Assembly (NCBI GenBank): GCA_036250195.1
Contig: JAVHZZ010000072.1
Span: 248,001 to 312,000, forward strand
DNA from: Mixophyes australis
Taxonomy: Eukaryota > Chordata > Amphibia > Anura > Limnodynastidae
Reading direction: 5' to 3'
Length of the DNA: 64,000 nt
Made by a program: the position numbers and the translations under genes. Positions within the stretch are counted from its first letter, which is position 1, and each line of letters opens with the position of its first letter. Shown here piece by piece: positions 1-14,215 of the stretch. Below the pieces are notes generated by a model, which made no database searches, was not told the origin of the DNA, and saw only the letters and a program-made list of their open reading frames with translations.

Positions 1-507
1 TGATTCAATTCATGATTAATGATTCGATTCATGATTCATGATTCATGATTCAATTTATGATTCATGATTCATGATTCAATTCATGATTCATGATTCGTTT
101 CATGATTCTTGATTCATGATTCATGATTCGATTCATGATTCATGATTCATGATTCAATTCATGATTCATGATCCATGATTCATGATTCATGATTCAATTG
201 ATGATTCATGATTCATGATTCATGATTCATGATTCAATTAATGATTCATGATTCATGATTCATGATTCATGATTCAATTCATAATTCATGATTAATGATT
301 CATGATTCAATTCATGATTTATGATTCATGATTCATGATTCAATTCATGATTCATGATTCATGATTCAATTCATGATACATGATTCATGATTTATGATTC
401 ATGATTCAATTCATTATTCATGATTCATGATTGATTTCATGATTCATGATTCATGATTCAATTCATGATTCATGATTCATGATTCAATTCATGATTCATG
501 ATTCATG

Positions 508-530
508 ATTCATGAGTCAATTCATGATTC
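508..530. other. TGAGTCA words in the array (first of many)
   Basis: The standard word TGATTCA changes to TGAGTCA in a recurrent marker, CATGAGTCAATTC, first near 513 and then about once per basic cycle. Examples are near 1287, 1827, 2299, 3113, 4102, 4644, 5208, 7272, 7307, 7336, 40,671, 41,698, 49,501 and 51,984. TGAGTCA is the palindromic consensus bound by AP-1/Gcn4-type bZIP factors. The match is a single T-to-G change in a near-palindromic repeat and was spread by amplification of the array. I see no gene nearby that it could regulate, so a regulatory role is not supported. Confidence 0.35.
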
Positions 531-1164
531 ATGATTCATGATTCAATTTATGATTCATGATTCATGATTCATGATTCATGATTCAATTCATGATTCATGA
601 TTCAATTTATGATTCATGATTCAATTCATGATTCATGATTCGTTTCATGATTCTTGATTCATGATTCATGATTCATGATTCATGATTCAATTCATGATTC
701 ATGATTCAATTCATAATTCATGATTAATGATTCATGATTCAATTCATGATTTATGATTCATGATTCATGATTCATGATTCAATTCATGATTCATGATTCA
801 TGATTTAATTTATAATTCATGATTCAATTCATGATTCAATTCATGAATCATGATTCATGATTCAATTCATGATTCATGATTCATGGTTCAATTCATGATT
901 CATGATTCATGATTCAATTCATGATTCATGATTCATGTTTCAATTCGTGATTCAATTCATGATTCATGATTCATGATTCAATTTATGATTCATGATTCAT
1001 GATTCATGATTCATGATTCAATTCATGATTCAATTCATGATTCATGATTCAATTCATGATTCATGATTCAATTCATGATTCATGATTAAATTCATGATTC
1101 ATGATTCAATTCATGATTTATAATTCATGATTCATGATTCAATTCATGATTCATGATTCAATTC

Positions 1165-2750
1165 ATGATTCGAATCCTGATTCAATTCATGATTCAAATC
1201 CTGATTCAATTCATGATTCATGATTCATGATTCAATTCATGATTCATGATTCATGATTCAATTCATGATTCATGATTCATGATTCATGAGTCAATTCATG
1301 ATTCATGATTCATGATTCAATTCATGATTCATGATTCATGATTCATGATTAATGATTCGAATTATGATTCATGATTCATGATTCAATTTATGATTCATGA
1401 TTCATGATTCAATTCATGATTCATGATTCGTTTCATGATTCTTGATTCATGATTCATGATTCGATTCATGATTCATGATTCATGATTCAATTCATGATTC
1501 ATGATTCATGATTCATGATTCAATTCATGATTAATGATTCATGATTGAATTCATGATTTATGATTCATGATTCATGATTCATGATTCAATTCATGATTCA
1601 CGATTCATGATTCAATTCATGATACATGATTCATGATTTATGATTTGATTCATGATTCATGATTCATGATTCATGATTCAATTCATGATTCATGATTCAA
1701 TTCATGATTCGAATCCTGATTCAATTCATGATTCGAATCCTGATTCAATTCATGATTCATGCTTCATGATTCAATTCATGATTCATGATTCATGATTCAA
1801 TTCATGATTCATGATTCATGATTCATGAGTCAATTCATGATTCATGATTCATGATTCAATTTATGATTCATGATTCATGATTCAATTCATGATTCATGAT
1901 TCGTTTCATGATTCTTGATTCATGATTCATGATTCGATTCATGATTCATGATTCATGATTCAATTAATGATTCATGATTCATGATTCATGATTCAATTCA
2001 TGATTAATGATTCATGATTGAATTCATGATTTATGATTCATGATTCATGATTCATGATTCAATTCATGATTCACGATTCATGATTCAATTCATGATACAT
2101 GATTCATGATTTATGATTTGATTCATGATTCATGATTCATGATTCAATTCATGATTCATGATTCAATTCATGATTCGAATCCTGATTCAATTCATGATTC
2201 GAATCCTGATTCAATTCATGATTCATGCTTCATGATTCAATTCATGATTCATGATTCATGATTCAATTCATGATTCATGATTCATGATTCATGATTCATG
2301 AGTCACTTCATGATTCATGATTCATGATTCAATTTATGATTCATGATTCATGATTCATGATTCATGATTCGATTCATGATTCATGATTCATGATTCAATT
2401 TATGATTCATGATTCATGATTCATGATTCAATTCATGATTCATGATTCGTTTCATGATTCTTGATTCATGATTCATGATCCGATTCATGATTCATGATTC
2501 GATTCATGATTCATGATTCATGATTCAATTCATGATTCATGATTAATGATTAATGATTCATGATTCATGATTCAATTCATGATTCATGATTCATGATTCA
2601 ATTCATGATACATGATTCATGATTTATGATTTGATTCATGATTCATGATTCAATTCATGATTCATGATTCAATTCATAATTCGAATCCTGATTCAATTCA
2701 TGATTCGAATCCTGATTCAATTCATGATTCATGCTTCATGATTCAATTCA
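1165..2750 (+). repeat. Tandem higher-order repeat, period about 470-540 bp
   Basis: Four successive cycles start at GATTCGAATCCTG, with the internal C near 1171, 1710, 2176 and 2682 (spacings 539, 466 and 506 bp). Each cycle carries the same marker order: GAATCCTG doublet 24 bp apart, GAGTCAATTC, GTTTC/CTTG, then GATACATG and GATTTATG. The last three cycles share the rarer CATGCTTCATG (near 1758, 2224 and 2730). The first two share GATTGAATTCATG (near 1544 and 2017). Spacing differs by multiples or sums of 7 and 12 bp plus short blocks, which suggests gain and loss of whole words. This is the clearest example of the basic higher-order unit. Confidence 0.85.
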
Positions 2751-5700
2751 TGATTCATGATTCATGATTCAATTCATGATTCATGGTTCATGATTCATGA
2801 TTCAATTCATAATTCATGATTAATGATTCATGATTCAATTCATGATTTATGATTCATGATTCATGATTCATGATTCAATTCATGATTCATGATGCATGAT
2901 TCAATTCATGATTCATGATTCAATTCATGATTCATGATTCAATTCATGATTCATAATTCATGATTCATGATTCAATTCATGATTCATGATTCAATTCATG
3001 ATTCATGATTCATAATTCATGATTCATGATTCAATTCATGATTCATGATTCATGATTGAATTCATGATTCATGATTCATGATTGAATTCATGATTCATGA
3101 TTCATGATTCATGAGTCAATTCATGATTCATGATTCATGATTCAATTCATGATTCATGATTCATGATTCAATTTATGATTCATGATTCAATTCATGATTC
3201 ATGATTCGTTTCATGATTCTTGATTCATGATTCATGATTCGATTCATGATTCATGATTCATGATTCAATTCATGATTCATGATTCATGATTCATGATTCA
3301 TGATTCAATTCATGATTCATGATTCATGATTCAATTCATAATTCATGATTAATGATTCATGATTCAATTCATGATTTATGATTCATGATTCATGATTCAT
3401 GATTCAATTCATTATTCATGATTCATGATTCAATTCATGATTCATGATTTAATTTATAATTCATGATTCAATTCATGATTCAATTCATGAATCATGATTC
3501 ATGATTCAATTCATGATTCATGATTCATGGTTCAATTCATGATTCATGATTCAATTCATGATTCATGATTCAATTCATGATTCAATTCATGATTCATGAT
3601 TCATGATTCAATTTATGATTCATGATTCATGATTCATGATTAATTATTCAATTCATGATTCAATTCATGATTCATGATTCAATTCATGATTCATGATTCA
3701 ATTCATGATTCATGATTCATGATTCAATTCATGATTCATGATTCGATTCATGAATCATGATTCATAATTCAATTCATGATTCATGATTCGATTCATGATT
3801 CATGATTCAATTCATGATTCAATTTATGATTCATGATTCATGATTCATGATTTAATTCATGATTCAATTCATGATTCATGATTCAATTCATGATTCATGA
3901 TTCAATTCATGATTCATGATTCATGATTCAATTCATGATTTATAATTCATGATTCATGATTCAATTCATGATTCATGATTCAATTCATGATTCGAATCCT
4001 GATTCAATTCATGATTCGAATCCTGATTCAATTCATGATTCATGATTCAATTCATGATTCATGATTCATGATTCAATTCATGATTCATGATTCATGATTC
4101 ATGAGTCAATTCATGATTCATGATTCATGATTCAATTCATGATTCATGATTCATGATTCATAATTCATGATTAATGATTCGATTCATGATTCATGATTCA
4201 TGATTCAATTTATGATTCATGATTCATGATTCAATTCATGATTCATGATTCGTTTCATGATTCTTGATTCATGATTCATGATTCGATTCATGATTCATGA
4301 TTCATGATTCAATTCATGATTCATGATTCATGATTCATGATTCATGATTCAATTCATAATTCATGATTAATGATTCATGATTCATGATTCAATTCATGAT
4401 TTATGATTCATGATTCATGATTCATAATTCAATTCATGATTCATGATTCATGATTCAATTCATGATACATGATTCATGATTTATGATTTGATTCATGATT
4501 CATGATTCATGATTCATGATTCAATTCATGATTCATGATTCAATTCATGATTCGAATCCTGATTCAATTCATGATTCATGATTCATGATTCAATTCATGA
4601 TTCATGATTGAATTCATGATTCATGATTCATGATTCATGATTCATGAGTCAATTCATGATTCATGATTCATGATTCAATTTATGATTCATGATTCATGAT
4701 TCATGATACATGATTCGATTCATGATTCATGATTCATGATTCAATTTATGATTCATGATTCATGATTCAATTCATGATTCATGATTCGTTTCATGATTCT
4801 TGATTCATGATTCATGATTCAATTCATGATTCATGATTCGATTCATGATTCATGATTCATGATTCAATTCATGATTCATGATTCATGATTAATGATTCAT
4901 GATACAATTCATGATTCATGATTCATGATTCATGATTCAATTCATAATTCATGATTAATGATTCATAATTCAATTCATGATTCATGATGCATGATTCAAT
5001 TCATGATTCATGATTCAATTCATGATTCATGATTCAATTCATGATTCATAATTCATGATTCATGATTCAATTCATGATTCATGATTCAATTCATGATTCA
5101 TGATTCATGATTCATGATTCATGATTCAATTTATGATTCATGATTCATGATTGAATTCATGATTCATGATTCATGATTCAATTCATGATTCATGATTCAT
5201 GATTCATGAGTCAATTCATGATTCATGATTCATGATTCAATTTATGATTCATGATTCATGATTCATGATTCATGATTCAATTCATGATTCATGATTCATG
5301 ATTCAATTTATGATTCATGATTCAATTCATGATTCATGATTCGTTTCATGATTCTTGATTCATGATTCCTGATTCGATTCATGATTCATGATTCATGATT
5401 CAATTCATGATTCATGATTCATGATTCATGATTCATGATTCAATTCATGATTCATGATTCATGATTCATGATTCAATTCATAATTCATGATTAATGATTC
5501 ATGATTCAATTCATGATTTATGATTCATGATTCATGATTCATTATTCAATTCATGATTCATGATTCATGATTCGATTCATGATTCATGATTCATGGTTCA
5601 ATTCATGATTCATGATTCATGATTCAATTCATGATTCATGATTCATGGTTCAATTCATGATTCAAATTATGATTCATGATTCATGATTCAATTTATGATT

Positions 5701-6757
5701 CATGATTCATGATTCATGATTCATGATTCAATTCATGATTCAATCCATGATTCATGATTCAATTCATGATTCATGATTCAATTCATGATTCATGATTAAA
5801 TTCATGATTCATGATTCAATTCATGATTTATAATTCATGATTCATGATTCAATTCATGATTCATGATTCAATTCATGATTCGAATCCTGATTCAATTCAT
5901 GATTCGAATCCTGATTCAATTCATGATTCATGATTCATGATTCAATTCATGATTCATGATTCATGATTCAATTCATGATTCATGATTCATGAGTCAATTC
6001 ATGATTCATGATTCATGATTCAATTCATGATTCATGATTAATGATTCGATTCATGATTCATGATTCATGATTCAATTTATGATTCATGATTCATGATTCA
6101 ATTCATGATTCATGATTCGTTTCATGATTCTTGATTCATGATTCATGATTCGATTCATGATTCATGATTCATGATTCATGATTCATGATTCATGATTCAA
6201 TTAATGATTCATGATTCATGATTCATGATTCAATTCATAATTCATGATTAATGATTCATGATTCAATTCATGATTTATGATTCATGATTCATGATTCATG
6301 ATTCAATTCATGATTCATGATTCATGATTCAATTCATGATACATGATTCATGATTTATGATTCATGATTCAATTCATGATTCATGATTCATGAGTCAATT
6401 CATGATTCATGATTCATGATTCAATTTATGATTCATGATTCATGATTCATGATTCATGATTCAATTCATGATTCATGATTCATGATTCAATTTATGATTC
6501 ATGATTCAATTCATGATTCATGATTCGTTTCATGATTCTTGATTCATGATTCATGATTCGATTCATGATTCATGATTCATGATTCAATTCATGATTCATG
6601 ATTCATGATTCATGATTCATGATTCAATTCATGATTCATGATTCAATTCATAATTCATGATTAATGATTCATGATTCAATTCATGATTTATGATTCATGA
6701 TTCATGATTCATGATTCAATTCATGATTCATGATTCATGATTTAATTTATAATTCAT

Positions 6758-6829
6758 GATTCAATTCATGATTCAATTCATGATTCAATTCATGATTGAA
6801 TTCATGATTGAATTCATGATTCAATTCAT
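6758..6829 (+). repeat. Run of six consecutive 12-mers
   Basis: Six 12-bp words follow one another here without a separating 7-mer. Two of them carry C-to-G at the fourth base, which makes two EcoRI sites (GAATTC) 12 bp apart. Elsewhere 12-mers almost always alternate with 7-mers and seldom exceed two or three in a row. The run is a local 12-bp tandem expansion. Because 12 is divisible by 3, one frame is free of TGA for this short length. It is bounded by stops and I do not regard it as coding. Confidence 0.8.
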
Positions 6830-9800
6830 GAATCATGATTCATGATTCAATTCATGATTCATGATTCATGGTTCAATTCATTATTCATGATTCATGATTC
6901 AATTCATGATTCATGATTCAAGTTTCAATTCATGATTCAATTCATGATTCATGATTCATGATTCAATTTATGATTCATGATTCATGATTCATGATTCATG
7001 ATTCAATTCATGATTCAATTCATGATTCATGATTCAATTCATGATTCATGATTCAATTCATGATTCATGATTAAATTCATGATTCATGATTCAATTCATG
7101 ATTTATAATTCATGATTCATGATTCAATTCATGATTCATGATTCAATTCTTGATTCGAATCCTGATTGAATTCATGATTCGAATCCTGATTCAATTCATG
7201 ATTCATGATTCATGATTCAATTCATGATTCATGATTCATGATTCAATTCATGATTCATGATTCATGATTCATGAGTCAATTCATGATTCATGATTCATGA
7301 TTCATGAGTCAATTCATGATTCATGATTCATGATTCATGAGTCAATTCATGATTCATGATTCATGATTCAATTCATGATTCATGATTCATGATTCATGAT
7401 TAATGATTCGATTCATGATTCATGATTCATGATTCAATTTATGATTCATGATTCATGATTCAATTCATGATTCATGATTCGTTTCATGATTCTTGATTCA
7501 TGATTCATTATTCGATTCATGATTCATGATTCATGATTCAATTCATCATTCATGATTCATGATTCATGATTCATGATTCAATTAATGATTCATGATTTAT
7601 GATTCATGATTCATGATTCAATTCATAATTCATGATTAATGATTCATGATTCAATTCATGATTTATGATTCATGATTCATGATTCATGATTCAATTCATT
7701 ATTCATGATTCATGATTCAATTCATGATACATGATTCATGATTTATGATTTGATTCATGATTCATGATTCATGATTCATGATTCAATTCATGATTCATGA
7801 TTCAATTCATGATACATGATTCATGATTTATGATTTGATTCATGATTCATGATTCATGATTCATGATTCAATTCATGATTCATGATTCAATTCATGATTC
7901 ATGATTCATGATTCAATTCATGATTCATGATTCATGATTCATGAGTCAATTCATGATTCATGATTCATGATTCAATTTATGATTCATGATTCATGATTCA
8001 TGATTCGATTCATGATTCATGATTCATGATTCAATTTATGATTCATGATTCATGATTCATGATTCAATTCATGATTCATGATTCGTTTCATGATTCTTGA
8101 TTCATGATTCATGATTCGATTCATGATTCATGATTCGATTCATGATTCATGATTCATGATTGAATTCATGATTCATGATTCATGATTAATGATTCATGAT
8201 ACAATTCATGATTCATGGTTCATGATTCATGATTCAATTCATAATTCATGATTAATGATTCATGATTCAATTCATGATTTATGATTCATGATTCATGATT
8301 CATGATTCAATTCATGATTCATGATGCATGATTCAATTCATGATTCATGATTCAATTCATGATTCATGATTCAATTCATGATTCATAATTCATGATTCAT
8401 GATTCAATTCATGATTCATGATTCAATTCATGATTCATGATTCATGATTCATAATTCATGATTCATGATTCAATTCATGATTCATGATTCATGATTGAAT
8501 TCATGATTCATGATTCATGATTTAATTCATGATTCATGATTCATGATTCATGAGTCAATTCATGATTCATGATTCATGATTCATGATTCATGATTCAATT
8601 CATGATTCATGATTCAATTTATGATTCATGATTCAATTCATGATTCATGATTCGTTTCATGATTCTTGATTCATGATTCATGATTCGATTCATGATTCAT
8701 GATTCATGATTCAATTCATGATTCATGATTCATGATTCATGATTCATGATTCAATTCATGATTCATGATTCATGATTCATGATTCAATTCATAATTCATG
8801 ATTAATGATTCATGATTCAATTCATGATTTATGATTCATGATTCATGATTCATGATTCAATTCATTATTCATGATTCATGATTCAATTCATGATTCATGA
8901 TTCATGATTTAATTTATAATTCATGATTTAATTCATGATTCAATTCATGAATCATGATTCATGATTCAATTCATGATTCATGATTCATGGTTCAATTCAT
9001 GATTCATGATTCATGATTCAATTCATGATTCATGATTCATGATTCAATTCATGATTCAATTCATGATTCATGATTCATGATTCAATTTATGATTCATGAT
9101 TCATGATTCATGATTCAATTCATGATTCAATTCATGATTCATGATTCAATTCATGATTCATGATTCAATTCATGATTCATGATTCATGATTCAATTCATG
9201 ATTCATGATTCGATTCATGAATCATGATTCATAATTCAATTCATGATTCATGATTCATGATTCGAATCATGATTCATGATTCAATTCATGATTCAATTTA
9301 TGATTCATGATTCATGATTCATGATTCAATTCATGATTCAATTCATGATTCATGATTCAATTCATGATTCATGATTCAATTCATGATTCATGATTCATGA
9401 TTCAATTCATGATTCATGATTAAATTTATGATTCATGATTCGATTCATGATTCATGATGCATGATTTAATTCATGATTCATGATTCATGATTCATGATTC
9501 ATGATTCATGATTCAATTCATGATTCATGATTCAATTCAGGATTCATAATTCAGGATTCATGATTTAATTCATGATTCATGATTCAATTCATGATTCGAA
9601 TCCTGATTCAATTCAAGATTCGAATCCTGATTCAATTCATGATTAACGATTCATGATTCAATTCATGATTCATGATTCATGATTCATGATTCCATTCATG
9701 ATTCATGATTCATGATTCAATTCATGATTCATGATTCATGATTCATTTTTCATGATTCATGATTCGATTCATGATTCATGATTCATGATTCAATTTATGA

Positions 9801-10194
9801 TTCATGATTCATGATTCAATTCATGATTCATGATTCGTTTCATGATTCTTGATTCATGATTTATGATTCATGATTCATGATTCTTGATTCATGATTCAAT
9901 TCATGATTTATGATTCATGATTCATGATTCAATTCATGATTCATGATTTATGATTCATGATTCATGATTCATGATTCAATTCATGATTCATGATTCAATT
10001 CATGATTCATGATTCATGATTTATGATTCGATTCATGATTCATGATTCATGATTCATGATTCAATTCATGATTTATGATTCAATTCATGATTCATGATTC
10101 ATGATTCAATTCATGATTCATGATTCATGATTCAATTCATGATTCATGATTCGATTCATGATTCATGATTCATGATTCAATTCATGATTCATGA

Positions 10195-11500
10195 TTCAAG
10201 ATTCATGATTCATGATTTATGATTCAATTCATGATTCATGATTCATGATTCGATTCATGATTCATGATTCAATTCATGATTCATGATTCAAGATTCATGA
10301 TTCATGATTTATGATTCAATTCATGATTCATGATTCAAGATTCATGATTCATGATTTATGATTCAATTCATGATTCATGATTCATGATTATAGATTCATG
10401 ATTCAATTCATGATTCATGATTCAATTCATGATTCAGTTCATGAATCATGATTTGATTCATGATTCTTGATTCATGATTCATGATTCTTGATTCATGATT
10501 CATGATTCATGATTCAATTTATGATTCTTGATTCATGATTCATGATTCGATTCATGATTCTAGATTCATGATTCAATTCATGATTCATGATTAAATTCAT
10601 GATTCAAGATTCATGATTCGATTCATGATTCATGATTCAATTCATGATTCATGATTCATGATTCAATTCATTATTCAATTCATGATTCATGATTCGATTC
10701 ATGATTCATGATTCAATTCATGATTCATGATTCATGATTCAATTCATGATTCATGATTCATGATTCAATTCATGATTCAATTCATGATTCATGATTCATG
10801 ATTCAATTTATGATTCATGACTCAAGATTCATGATTCATGATTTATGATTCAATTCATGATTCATGATTCATGATTCGATTCATGATTCATGATTCAATT
10901 CATGATTCATGATTCAAGATTCATGATTCATGATTTATGATTCAATTCATGATTCATGATTCAAGATTCATGATTCATGATTTATGATTCAATTCATGAT
11001 TCATGATTCATGATTATAGATTCATGATTCAATTCATGATTCATGATTCAATTCATGATTCAATTCATGAATCATGATTTGATTCATGATTCTTGATTCA
11101 TGATTCATGATTCTTGATTCATGATTCATGATTCATGATTCATGATTCATGATTCAATTCATAATTCATGATTCATGATTCATGATTCATGATTCAATTT
11201 ATGATTCTTGATTCATGATTCATGATTAGATTCATGATTCTAGATTCATGATTCAATTCATGATTCATGATTAAATTCATGATTCAAGATTCATGATTCG
11301 ATTCATGATTCATGATTCAATTCATGATTCATGATTCATGATTCAATTCATTATTCAATTCATGATTCATGATTCGATTCATGATTCATGATTCAATTCA
11401 TGATTCATGATTCATGATTCAATTCATGATTCATGATTCATGATTCAATTCATGATTCAATTCATGATTCATGATTCATGATTCAATTTATGATTCATGA
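10195..11500 (+). repeat. Tandem duplication, offset 626-680 bp
   Basis: Two adjacent copies, about 10,195-10,820 and 10,821-11,500, are recognised by paired markers: CAAGATTC at 10,197 and 10,823, GATTATAG at 10,386 and 11,012 (both offset 626), and TAGATTCATG at 10,561 and 11,241 (offset 680). The change in offset reflects an extra 54 bp in the second copy near 11,130-11,200, in which CATAATTC appears. The boundary is marked by an unusual CATGACTCAAG near 10,817. TGACTCA-type variants are rare here, so the junction itself may have mutated. Confidence 0.85.
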
Positions 11501-11799
11501 TTCATGATTCAATTCATGATTCATGATTCAATTCATGATTCATGATTCGATTCATGAATCATGATTCATGATTCAATTCATGATTCATGAATCATGATTC
11601 AATTCATGATTCATGATTCCTGATTCAATTCATGATTCAATTTATGATTCATGATTCATGATTCATAATTTAATTCATGATTTAATTTATGATTCATGAT
11701 TCAATTCATGATTCAATTCATGATTCATGATTCATGATTCAATTCATGATTCATGATTCAATTCATGATTCATGATTAAATTATGATTCATGATTTGAT

Positions 11800-14215
11800 T
11801 CATGATTCATGATTCATAATTCATGATTCATGATTCAATTCATGATTCATGATTCAATTCATGATTCATAATTCATGATTCATGATTCAATTCATGACTC
11901 ATGATTCAATTCATGATTTGAATCCTGATTCAATTCATGATTCGAATCCTGATTCAATTCATGATTCATGATTCAATTCATGATTCATGATTCAGGATTC
12001 AATTCATGATTCATGATTCATGATTCATGATTCATGATTCAATTCATAATTCATGATTAATGATTCATGATTCAATTCATGATTTATGATTCATTATTCA
12101 TGATTCATGATTCAATTCATGATTCATGATTCATGATTCAATTCATGATACATGATTCATGATTTATGATTCGATTCATTATTCATGATTCATGATTCAT
12201 GATTCAATTCATGATTCATGATTCAATTCATGATTCATGATTCATGATTCATGATTCGTGATTCAATTCATGATTCATGATTCATGATTCAATTCATGAT
12301 TCATGATTCATGATTCCTGATTCATAATTCGATTCATGATTCATGATTCATGATTCAATTCATGATTCATGATTCAAGATTCATGATTCGTGATTCGATT
12401 CATGATTCATGATTCAATTCATGATTAATGATTCATGATTCAATTCATGATTCATGATTCAATTCATGATTCAATTCATGATTCATGATTCGATTCATGA
12501 TTCTTGATTCATGATTCGATTCATGATTCATGATTCATGATTCAATTCATGATTCATGATTCAATTCATGATTCAATTCATGATTCATGATTCGATTCAT
12601 GATTCTTGATTCATGATTCGATTCATGATTCATGATTCATGATTCAATTCATGATTCATGATTCAATTCATGATTCATGATTCATGATTCAATTCATGAT
12701 TCATGATTCATGATTCATGATTCAATTCATGATTCAATTCATGATTTAATTCATGATTCATGATTCAATTCATGATTCAATTCATTAATTCATGATTCGA
12801 TTCATGATTCATGATTCAATTCATGATTCATGATTCAATTCATGATTCATGATTCGATTCATGATTCATGATTCAATTCATGATTCATGATTCAATTCAT
12901 GATTCATGATTCATGATTCAATTCATGATTCAATTCATGATTCATGATTCATGATTCAATTTATGATTCATGATTCATGATTCATGAATCAATTCATGAT
13001 TCAATTCATGATTCATGATTGATGAATTCAATTCATGATGCATGATTCAATTCATGATTCATGATTCATAATTCATGATTCATGATTCAATTCATGATTC
13101 ATGATTCATGATTCAATTCATGATTCATAATTCATGATTCATGATTCAATTCATGACTCATGATTCAATTCATGATTTGAATCCTGATTCAATTCATGAT
13201 TCGAATCCTGATTCAATTCATGATTCATGATTCAATTCATGATTCATGATTCAGGATTCAATTCATGATTCATGATTCATGATTCATGATTCATGATTCA
13301 ATTCATAATTCATGATTAATGATTCATGATTCAATTCATGATTTATGATTCATGATTCATGATTCATGATTCAATTCATGATTCATGATTCATGATTCAA
13401 TTCATGATACATGATTCATGATTTATGATTCGATTCATTATTCATGATTCATGATTCATGATTCAATTCATGATTCATGATTCAATTCATGATTCATGAT
13501 TCATGATTCATGATTCGTGATTCAATTCATGATTCATGATTCATGATTCAATTCATGATTCATGATTCATGATTCCTGATTCATAATTCGATTCATGATT
13601 CATGATTCATGATTCAATTCATGATTCATGATTCAAGATTCATGATTCGTGATTCGATTCATGATTCATGATTCAATTCATGATTAATGATTCATGATTC
13701 AATTCATGATTCATGATTAAATTCATGATTCAATTCATGATTCATGATTCGATTCATGATTCTTGATTCATGATTCGATTCATGATTCATGATTCATGAT
13801 TCAATTCATGATTCATGATTCAATTCATGATTCATGATTCATGATTCGATTCATGATTCATGATTCATGATTCATGATTCAATTCATGATTCATGATTCA
13901 ATTCATGATTCAATTCATGATTCATGATTCAATTCATGATTCAATTCATTAATTCATGATTCGATTCATGATTCATGATTCAATTCATGATTCATGATTC
14001 AATTCATGATTCATGATTCGATTCATGATTCATGATTCAATTCATAATTCATGATTCAATTCATGATTCATGATTCATGATTCAATTCATGATTCAATTC
14101 ATGATTCATGATTCATGATTCAATTTATGATTCATGATTCATGATTCATGAATCAATTCATGATTCAATTCATGATTCATGATTGATGAATTCAATTCAT
14201 GATGCATGATTCATG
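11800..14215 (+). repeat. Tandem duplication, offset about 1259 bp
   Basis: About 11,800-13,059 is repeated at about 13,060-14,215. GATTTGAATCCTG lies at 11,915 and 13,174 (offset 1259), preceded in both copies by the rare CATGACTCATG. The later marker TTGATGAATTCAATTC is offset only 1164 bp (13,017 and 14,181), so the second copy is about 95 bp shorter. The missing part corresponds to a local duplication of about 102 bp around GATTCTTGATTC (near 12,500 and 12,602) that exists only in the first copy. This shows duplications nested inside duplications. Confidence 0.82.

Larger units (their letters stand above)
1..9500 (+). repeat. Region I: GTTTC/GAATCCTG higher-order cycles
   Basis: This stretch is made of recurring cycles marked by GATTCGAATCCTG (starting near 1168, 1707, 2173, 2679, 3990, 4550, 5878 and 7153), CATGAGTCAATTC, GATTCGTTTCATG followed by GATTCTTG, and CATAATTCATGATTAATG. 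Two long-range copy relations are visible. About 0.5-1.5 kb matches about 6.45-7.5 kb (offset about 5.9-6.0 kb; the TTTAATTTATAATTC word is near 804 and 6741). About 2.7-4.0 kb matches about 8.2-9.5 kb (offset about 5.43-5.47 kb; TGAATCATGATTCATAATTC is near 3751 and 9218). All copies share one orientation. Edges are approximate because every boundary lies inside repeat. Nothing else is present in these bases. Confidence 0.85.
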
